From Verrucomicrobiota bacterium (GTDB lineage Bacteria > Verrucomicrobiota > Verrucomicrobiia > Limisphaerales > UBA1096), in NCBI GenBank assembly GCA_030747575.1, contig JASLKI010000085.1, forward strand, positions 1 through 8,565: a stretch of DNA of 8,565 nucleotides. Direction: 5' to 3'. The number at the start of each line of letters is the position of its first letter. Position 1 is the stretch's first letter. The position numbers and the translations under genes were made by a program. Below the pieces are notes generated by a model, which was given only the letters and a program-made list of their open reading frames with translations, was not told where the DNA came from and did not search any database. Shown here piece by piece: positions 6,471 to 8,565 of this stretch.

Positions 6471-6716
6471 TCACTCATCGCCCAAACCAGAGTGGGACCC
6501 ATCGCAAAAAGGTTTATCACAGGTGTGCTTACAGGCGCACCACGCGACGGTTTTAGCCTCGGCGATCTCAACTTTCTCGGGACCAAATGATGTACCCTTG
6601 TGCGAACCGTCACAGAAAGGTTGACCAGCTGACCTGCCGCAAGTGCACCACCAGTAGGCGCCGGGTTCAATCCTTTGTATGATCGGCTTGCGTTGGGCGA
6701 TTGTTGGTTTATCCAT
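6471..6716 (-). CDS. Small CDGSH iron-sulfur protein with two CDGSH domains
   Basis: An 81-residue protein with two complete CDGSH motifs, each C-x-C-xx-S/T-xxx-P-x-C-D-G-S-H. The first has C24, C26, C35 and H39; the second has C60, C62, C71 and H75. Each should bind a redox-active 2Fe-2S cluster through three Cys and one His, as in mitoNEET-related proteins; the tandem arrangement resembles CISD3 (MiNT) and its bacterial relatives. There is no signal peptide or membrane segment, so it is probably cytoplasmic. The second motif carries an additional cysteine, C66, which is not a standard ligand. The gene starts 3 bases after the DUF1553 stop and ends 25 bases before the exported DUF1501 gene, so it is almost certainly co-transcribed with both. 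Its role in the operon is unknown; electron transfer, Fe-S handling or redox sensing are possibilities from the family. Confidence 0.93.
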   Translation of the reverse strand: MDKPTIAQRKPIIQRIEPGAYWWCTCGRSAGQPFCDGSHKGTSFGPEKVEIAEAKTVAWCACKHTCDKPFCDGSHSGLGDE

Positions 6717-6719
6717 AGC

Positions 6720-8565
6720 TCAGTTAATAAAAACAAATTCCTTAACATTGAACAGCGTGTGGCAGAGATCGGTGAGTGATTGCTTCAGTGAATCGTCTCC
6801 AGCAGCCTTCTGTCGTTGCTCGAAAAATTCTACCGCGACCCCGGCCTCCCATACCTCCGGGTCACGTCCGAACGCTTGCCAATACGCGCGGTTTACCAAC
6901 TCGTTGGCGTCAGCGTTGCCACTCTTTAAAAGAGCATCAGCCCAAATGGCGGCCTGCTGATGCACAAACTCGTTGTTGAGCATGATGAGCGGCTGAGCTG
7001 GTGAGTTCGACACCATACGCCTGCCAATCGTGGTAAACGGCGTCGGCTTGTCGAAGGCAGTCAACATCGGCTGAAGATGATTACGCCGCACCTCGACATA
7101 AATGCTGCGTCGCCCATCACCGTCCATCGGGCCGCTACCGCCCGGGCTGCGGTTGGTCCGCATAAACGGCGTAATGTGCACCATCGGCCCCTTGCCAAAT
7201 TGTCGCTTGTCGATACGGCCCGAGATCGCCAGCAACTGATCACGTATCACCTCTCCCTGCAAACGACGGATCGGCATGCGATGCAGCAGAGTGTTGTTCG
7301 GATCCACCCTGGCGCTGGCTATGTTCGGTTTACTCGACTGCCGGTATGTGCTCGAGAGCACAACCTGCCGAATCATGTCCTTCACCGACCAGTCGTGATC
7401 CATGATCTGCGACGCAAGATAGTCCAGGAGTTTCGGATGCGTCGGCGACTTGCTGGTCACGCCAAAGTTGTCGACTGTCTCAACAATGCCGCGGCCGAAC
7501 AGGTGATGCCAAATGCGATTTACCGCCACACGCGAAACGAACGGGTTATCCGGATCGATCATCCTCTTGGCCAGGCCCATCCGGCCACTGCCACGCTGGG
7601 GGCGGTCGGTCACGCCCAACGCCTCAAGGAAGGAGCGTGGCACCAGCTCCTTGGCGGGTGTGCGGTGGTTGCCCCGAACGAGCACTGGTTCGTCCTCGCC
7701 GTTGCCGTCAAGCAGCGTCAACGCCCAAACTGCACCGGGAATCATTCGCTCTATTTCGGATCTGACCTTCTGATAGGCGGCAATCTTCGCCGCTGCTTGG
7801 TCAAGATCAGTCGGTTTTTCGAGAAGATTATCGTGGCGAATCACCCAGTTGAGCAATTGTGCCGTTTCACGATCCGCCTGGCTGGCGGCACAATCGTTGG
7901 CCGCAGTCGTCAGCACCTTCGCCAAGCCCTTGGCCAAGTCGCCGCCACTCTCGAGCAGCTTGGCCAAGCGTGAGTTCACTGGCTGCACGATCGGCGGTTC
8001 GCCGCCACCGAACTGCACCCGCTCAAGCGCAAACCCGCCTTTGGCTTTGAACTCCACATGCACGCGATGGCCGATGTAGTCTCGCACACGATGGCCGTGC
8101 CACTTCCACTCGTCGCCTTTGCTGTCAAGTTTCTGCCGCACGACCCCATGCAGCGGCCCGGCTACCTGCCGATGTGAATTGACCGCAAGAAAAACATCCG
8201 CCTTCCCCTTGTAGCGATACCAAAGCATGTCACCGTTCACGCCGAATGTGCGGGTGCGAATGATGCCAGTGAAGCGGGTGCTCAATCCGTCACTGCGGGC
8301 CGCTCCGTTTTCGTTGAACTCCTTAATCGGGTGGTTTGTGTTGTCGCCAAAGACCGGTGTGCCACTCTTCATTGGACCAGTTCCGAATTGCCTTCCACCT
8401 GTGAACCATTCCTCCGGATCCTGTGCACGACGATAATCGGCAATCATGTCCTCGGCGGTCCAGTCGCGCTCGCTCTTTACATAGTTGCGTTCGCCTTCCT
8501 CAACAGTAACGTTGACCCTGATCAACTTAGCCTGTGCCGCGGTGTCTGCCTCGAGTTTGCGCATC
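6720..8565 (-). CDS. DUF1553 domain protein (planctomycete PSD1/cytochrome type), 5' end outside window
   Basis: At least 614 residues are visible. The frame is open to the right edge, so the ATG at 8562-8564 is probably internal; counts here start from it. DUF1553 covers about 325-590: GLAKRMIDPDNPFVSRVAVNRIWHH in part (330-354), FGRGIVETVDNFG (356-368), HPKLLDYLA (376-384), VLSSTYRQS (402-410), RRLQGEVIRDQLLA (433-446), RSIYVEVRR (486-494) and LNNEFVHQQA (529-538). Residues about 90-190 form a mostly beta segment, as in the carbohydrate-binding-like middle region of this family. Full-length relatives carry an N-terminal PSD1 cytochrome c and DUF1549 domain, which would lie beyond 8565. The protein is expected to be exported and to work with DUF1501, probably in breakdown of complex carbohydrate; this pairing is known but its chemistry is not. 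TTGGCCAAG occurs twice 30 bases apart (LAK at 200-202 and 210-212). Confidence 0.92.
   Translation of the reverse strand, partial: MRKLEADTAAQAKLIRVNVTVEEGERNYVKSERDWTAEDMIADYRRAQDPEEWFTGGRQFGTGPMKSGTPVFGDNTNHPIKEFNENGAARSDGLSTRFTGIIRTRTFGVNGDMLWYRYKGKADVFLAVNSHRQVAGPLHGVVRQKLDSKGDEWKWHGHRVRDYIGHRVHVEFKAKGGFALERVQFGGGEPPIVQPVNSRLAKLLESGGDLAKGLAKVLTTAANDCAASQADRETAQLLNWVIRHDNLLEKPTDLDQAAAKIAAYQKVRSEIERMIPGAVWALTLLDGNGEDEPVLVRGNHRTPAKELVPRSFLEALGVTDRPQRGSGRMGLAKRMIDPDNPFVSRVAVNRIWHHLFGRGIVETVDNFGVTSKSPTHPKLLDYLASQIMDHDWSVKDMIRQVVLSSTYRQSSKPNIASARVDPNNTLLHRMPIRRLQGEVIRDQLLAISGRIDKRQFGKGPMVHITPFMRTNRSPGGSGPMDGDGRRSIYVEVRRNHLQPMLTAFDKPTPFTTIGRRMVSNSPAQPLIMLNNEFVHQQAAIWADALLKSGNADANELVNRAYWQAFGRDPEVWEAGVAVEFFEQRQKAAGDDSLKQSLTDLCHTLFNVKEFVFIN
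7929..7938. repeat. CTTGGCCAAG palindrome, copy 5
   Basis: A perfect decamer in the DUF1553 gene, encoding Leu-Ala-Lys. A partial copy, GCCAAG, lies just to its left at 7921-7926. Confidence 0.75.
7959..7968. repeat. CTTGGCCAAG palindrome, copy 6
   Basis: A perfect decamer exactly 30 bases (ten codons) from copy 5 in the DUF1553 gene, again encoding Leu-Ala-Lys. Confidence 0.75.

Noticed and set aside
6452..6748. 98-codon minus-strand frame overlapping the CDGSH gene
   Set aside because: The alternative frame at 6471-6716 has two full CDGSH motifs; this one has none.
7077..7973. 298-codon open frame on the plus strand
   Set aside because: Antisense to conserved DUF1553 motifs; high GC keeps shadow frames open.
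1054..8556. CTCGAG hexamer seen ten times
   Set aside because: Roughly five times the equal-base expectation, but largely explained by Leu-Glu (CTC GAG) codons in GC-rich genes; much weaker than the CTTGGCCAAG excess.

Overview
This window is a GC-rich stretch of a chromosome from the PVC superphylum (Planctomycetota/Verrucomicrobiota), most likely Verrucomicrobiota. The sequence supports this with a DUF1553 gene and a DUF1501 gene in one operon, plus two secreted 'PVC-type' membrane-bound-dehydrogenase beta-propeller genes; these families are greatly expanded in that superphylum. The exact phylum is an inference. I see no RNA gene, insertion sequence, CRISPR array, phage gene or defence system.

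Left block (1-2208, minus strand): a GlcF-type glycolate dehydrogenase iron-sulfur subunit (889-2208), followed 12 bases later by an exported dehydrogenase-family protein that runs off the left edge (1-876). A 115-base divergent spacer (2209-2323) separates glcF from a second, plus-strand dehydrogenase-family gene (2324-4315). That gene keeps its signal peptide, propeller and HEAT-like repeats. It ends where its larger relatives normally continue to a cytochrome c domain.

Right block (4316-8565, minus strand): a tight four-gene operon read right to left. It holds a 5'-truncated DUF1553 protein, a small double-CDGSH iron-sulfur protein, a Tat-type DUF1501 protein and IspD of the MEP isoprenoid pathway. 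Gaps are 3, 25 and 9 bases. IspD meets the plus-strand dehydrogenase tail to tail with no spacer; the hexamer TGATCA supplies the stop codon of both.

The strongest unexplained signal is not a gene. The perfect palindromic decamer CTTGGCCAAG occurs six times, with seven further copies one base away, where about 0.01 perfect copies are expected by chance. It usually reads as Leu-Ala-Lys but also appears in other frames and, as a near-copy, at the centre of a 22-base dyad in the glcF spacer. It resembles a highly iterated genomic palindrome (as HIP1 is in cyanobacteria) or an uptake/processing signal, and I do not know a description of it. Also notable: the CDGSH gene and ispD inside a DUF1553/DUF1501 operon, a glcF with no adjacent glcD or glcE, and the lack of a Shine-Dalgarno sequence at all six visible starts.
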